Shown piece after piece: positions 60,901-64,000 of a DNA stretch of 64,000 bases. Position 1 is the first letter of the stretch; every line of letters begins with the position of its first letter. The translations under genes were made by a program, and so were the position numbers. The notes below the pieces were generated by a model. That model had not been told where the DNA came from. It did no database searches and saw only the letters and a program-made list of their open reading frames with translations. The stretch is taken from positions 778,607,138 through 778,671,137 of the forward strand of contig NC_090438.1 of assembly GCF_031143425.1 (NCBI RefSeq), written 5' to 3'. The DNA comes from Pleurodeles waltl (Eukaryota > Chordata > Amphibia > Caudata > Salamandridae).

Positions 60901-61149
60901 CCTAAACTCTGCCATCCATAAGGTTTCTGCTTTTGATATTTTCTTCAGCAAATCTTGGAAACCTGATTGTATGCACATGCGCCTTCCCAAGGTCAGAGGG
61001 ACACCGTCCTCCGGCACAGTTCCCTATCCATGGAAAGTACAGAATGTGGCAAAATGGGAAAAATATGAAAATAATTATGACCACGTAATTTTTCTCAGAA
61101 GCTGCTGAAGGTGATGGTGCCCAATACCAAGGCTGTGTAGTCTTGATTC

Positions 61150-61352
61150 CCTCTTATGCATGTTTAATCTGTCATCAGACACTCCCTGCCTCTTAAACTC
61201 ACTCCTGTCCTTTTTCTTTTGCCTTCTTTCCCTCTTTTCTGTTTCTCTCTCTCTTTTCTGGGTCAAAGTATGATGAAGAAACAATAAGTGCTCATACCAA
61301 AAAATAGGTGCCATTGGGCCCAGCAGCAACAACCGGCTCAGGTTAAGCACTG
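61150..61352 (+). mobile_element. hAT-like non-autonomous element, diverged copy 3
   Basis: A C/T-rich body is followed by aataagtgctcat, ggtgcc and aacaac blocks. It ends caggttaagcactg (61339-61352), matching the order and right terminus of the copies at 26.5 and 28.4 kb. The left end is not found. Confidence 0.45.
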
Positions 61353-61539
61353 GGAGAGATGCTGTGGGTACTTGAGAAAATACACACATTTGCAGCTTGA
61401 ATTAAACATACAATGGGAGAAATACCCATTCAATACATCATGTGGGCACAAGTCCTGGTTAATCCCATCCAACTGCTCTGAAGCTAATGCATGCATAGAA
61501 AAATGAAAATTAACCCGATGATACATGAGCACATGCTGC

Positions 61540-61715
61540 AGAAAAATGGTCTGTGATGTCACTGCCCATGTCATGAGTGATATACTATGTGAGGTCATAA
61601 GCAGTGGGCGTAAGTTATAGTTAGGGTTGGTAACTGTAACTGCTAAATTTCTATGGTTTTTTGCGAGTAAATTTAGTACCTAACTATAATGTCCCTGAAC
61701 TTATCTTTTTTTTTA
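61540..61715 (+). mobile_element. Partial copy of the 24.25-kb foldback element (right half)
   Basis: gatgtca...catga...tgat, then gtaagttatagttagg, then gtacctaactataatgtccc follow the same order as 24440-24620. The inverted left arm is absent, so this copy is a half element. Confidence 0.55.
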
Positions 61716-63432
61716 AGTGAATATATGGTGAAAGGAAGGCTGACGATGTGACAGTTTATTGTAAGCAATAAATTGAATTGACCTAATGTACGTAAACCCA
61801 TGTCACCTCCAAGTTCTGTGGCCTCCGAAAGGTACTCCTCTTTCATCCTCAATCTTCAGTTTAGTCACTCAACACTTACTTGAAGAACCCATCTAACATG
61901 CAGTAGACCGTACTTTATCCTATATTTCAGTAATTCCATCACAAACTACTTAACATAGAGTTCTGCACATTTTGCAAAAAAACAAAAAAATCATGTAGAC
62001 TTTTAAGGAGTACAAACAAGAACAATACTGAAAGCCTGGTGGCTCCTAATGATTGGAGCGACACCTAGAACTTGCTCCATCCTTGAAGTCCTGTTGCCTG
62101 GTTATGAGAGCTGGCAAGCTTCTACCTGTGGTCTGAAGGCCTTAAGGCAATAATCACCAATAAGTGTTTAGCTTGTCTTGTTAGTCTGCGTCGCCTACTT
62201 TGAACCGCACCCTTTGAAATTAAACAATCCCCACACAGCCTTTGGCATCTAACTATTTGAAGCAATGGACACCTCCCTCTATTAAAATGTGACACATTTT
62301 ATGTCTTTGCCAAAGACGCGTGCTGACGTTAGAGCTGTGAATATTGTTTTGTTTTCTATATTTGGCTTGTCTACACAGCTGTCTGAAGCTTCTATTGTTG
62401 TCAATCCTTTAAAATACTCCTTAGTGGAGCAAATGCCGACTCTTGTGTATCATTCTCTCATTAATGTCTGGTTAGTGAATCATTCCACCTCCTATCGAGT
62501 GCTTGCATTGTAATGTATAAGGGACTATTTTGCATCTTAAAAGTTTACTGAATCATCACAGATTAAAATTGTGTATTAATGCGTTGTATACAGAAAGCAA
62601 TTTGTTTCCTTGTTTTTTTTTCTCTTTTATTGTAGTGGAATCATGGTATAACAATTATTTGTTTCCCATTTTAATTACTCCGGAGTAGCACAGGAATTTT
62701 GCATTTGAACCAAATGGTAGCTTAGAAACGTTTTTTTTCCTGCATGCAGTATAGAAGTAGTGATGACATATCAATGTCTGACGGTATGATCTTGAGGTTA
62801 AGATGACCTTTACAAACGACTCAGACTATGTATTGCCTTCTGGTGTATGTCCAAGTCACCAAAAGCCCCAATTAGAGTAAAAGGAAAATAATACTTGGTT
62901 ACTCTTTACCTAACCACTATTTATTTAATAACTTCAAAGCTATTCCGAATTTCTCTCTATTTTTATCATTGCCCATATCTCTAGCACAGAATGGTCATGG
63001 AAATATTGTCTAAGCAGTCTTAAGGACCCACAGATTTGCCAAGACATGAGAATGTTGCACATCAGTGTGTGTGTGTGTGTGTGTGGTCTGCAGCACACAC
63101 AAAGAAATGTCTTTACGTAAAGGGGAGTCATTGAATCTCTGCATATTAGCCAATATTCACTGTGTGTGAGGCTTTTTTTTACATGCTAAACATAGCATAA
63201 AAGCAGTGTCAGGATTGGTCTGAGAGGCTTGGACTGCCGCTCAGACACAAGCCTGGGGTCTGTGCAGTTTATCCAGGCCGGCTGTGTATACAACCAGGCT
63301 GGAGAAACCTAAGTGTGCATGTGTCTTTGGCTAGCCTCAGACAGACGGACAAACACCCATGCGCACGCTCAGCTCTTACCCCCACCCTTCCCCCCGCCTT
63401 CCTTGTCTCAGCCCCGCCCCTCCATGTACACA
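61716..63432. other. Unassigned, with a GT microsatellite
   Basis: A (GT)n tract spans 63065-63084. No gene is recognised in the remainder. Confidence 0.35.
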
Positions 63433-63520
63433 CTGCTGGCTGAGCCAGCAGATGAAAAATGATGAAAAATAAAATGATAGCAAGCTATTGTTTTATTTTC
63501 TTCTCCTGGCTCAGCGCGGA
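63433..63520. repeat. Nested imperfect palindrome
   Basis: ctgctggctgagccagcag (63433-63451) is palindromic around one base. It is followed by an AT-rich inverted repeat, aaaataaaatgatagc against gctattgttttatttt. An outer gctgagcc/ggctcagc pair encloses both. This resembles a small foldback element. Confidence 0.6.
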
Positions 63521-64000
63521 GGGCGATGCCCCTCCGCCACTGAGGGTACAGTTTCCTGTTTAACAAAGATATAGTTTAATTGATTACTTTTTTAATTGTT
63601 TTTTTTTTTACTGTTTCATAAATGTTTACCCTGAACAGTGAGTAAATTTAGGAGTACTATTTTTTTTCCTTCCGATTTTGATAATCTTAAGATTTTTAGG
63701 GATTCTCAAAAGTCATACATTTCTGTGCATACGCCTTAACCATTGATTAATGTCAATATTCAGCACCCATTTCATTTCTGTCTTGCTCAATTTTTATGCC
63801 TCCTGATAATATAGAGATGAAAAATGTCCCCACTAGAGTCTGTTGGTTTGTTAATGTTGGGAAAGTCTTCTTCGAACCATAATCTTCCTAAATCTTTATT
63901 TTTACACAGAAAATAGCAATCCAAAGCAACATGGGCAACTTAAAATTTAGCTGGAAGCATGCTCTTTATGCTTCTGAACCTTTCACAAAACGCACATTGA
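63521..64000. other. Unassigned
   Basis: AT-rich sequence with a poly-T run at about 63600. Nothing else recognised. Confidence 0.3.

Noticed and set aside
60280..60905. Several overlapping 110-134-codon frames
   Set aside because: They run through a 60-bp minisatellite and keep its period. No protein family is seen.
1..64000. CRISPR arrays, tRNA or rRNA genes
   Set aside because: No regularly spaced direct repeats with unique spacers and no A/B-box tRNA or rRNA signature were seen. The repeats found are tandem or dispersed transposon types.

Overview
The window looks like non-genic DNA from a giant, repeat-rich vertebrate genome, most likely a salamander or newt. The evidence is nested retroelement debris (a retrovirus, L1-, L2/CR1- and DIRS-type relics), palindromic and hAT-like miniature elements, many degenerate tandem repeats, and a stretch at 56.8 kb that I recognise from memory as an abundant newt repeat. 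The organism is an inference. I found no convincing host exon, tRNA, rRNA or CRISPR array.

1-15 kb: the main feature is a nearly complete endogenous retrovirus of 13,752 bp on the minus strand (1389-15140). It has two 1,613-bp LTRs that differ at about five positions by eye, a 4-bp CACG target duplication, a primer binding site for initiator methionine tRNA, a polypurine tract, a single very long gag-pro-pol frame, and env. In viral order: 5' LTR 13528-15140, PBS 13505-13522, leader, gag-pro-pol 12632 down to 5013, env 4693 down to 3061, PPT 3012-3002, 3' LTR 1389-3001. Pol is gamma/epsilon-like. Oddities are the absence of a stop between gag and pol, no ATG at the 5' end of the gag frame, a roughly 270-residue charged tail after integrase, one TGA inside the integrase core and two frame breaks in env. 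The copy is young but defective as read.

15-24 kb: unassigned flank, a diverged tandem duplication of about 414 bp (16.26-17.09 kb), then a decayed minus-strand L1-superfamily LINE (about 17.9-23.95 kb) with ORF1 coiled coil and C-terminal domain, and ORF2 endonuclease, RT and C-terminal region broken by many frameshifts.

24-35 kb: a palindromic foldback element (24.25-24.64 kb), a GT-rich minisatellite, poly-C tracts, two copies of an hAT-like miniature element (26.4 and 28.3 kb), a compound TA/CA/TA microsatellite (29.2 kb), and a solo LTR (32780-34280, TTAG duplication) related to the retrovirus LTR but much more diverged.

35-56.7 kb: relics of a DIRS-type RT (minus, 36.2-36.9 kb), non-LTR RT and LINE C-terminal fragments (plus, 44.0 and 44.9 kb), an L2/CR1-like ORF2 (minus, 46.1-48.3 kb), endonuclease and RT fragments (plus, 50.5 and 53.5 kb) and another RT fragment (minus, 56.0-56.6 kb). 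Two stretches at 45.76-46.08 and 54.6-55.0 kb share one degenerate tandem motif.

56.7-64 kb: the newt-type repeat, a 189-bp tandem duplication, a 60-bp minisatellite, further copies of the hAT-like and foldback elements, and a palindrome at 63.4 kb. All genes seen belong to mobile elements, so the only genes that act together are those of the retrovirus: Gag/protease/RT/integrase, Env and the cis signals.
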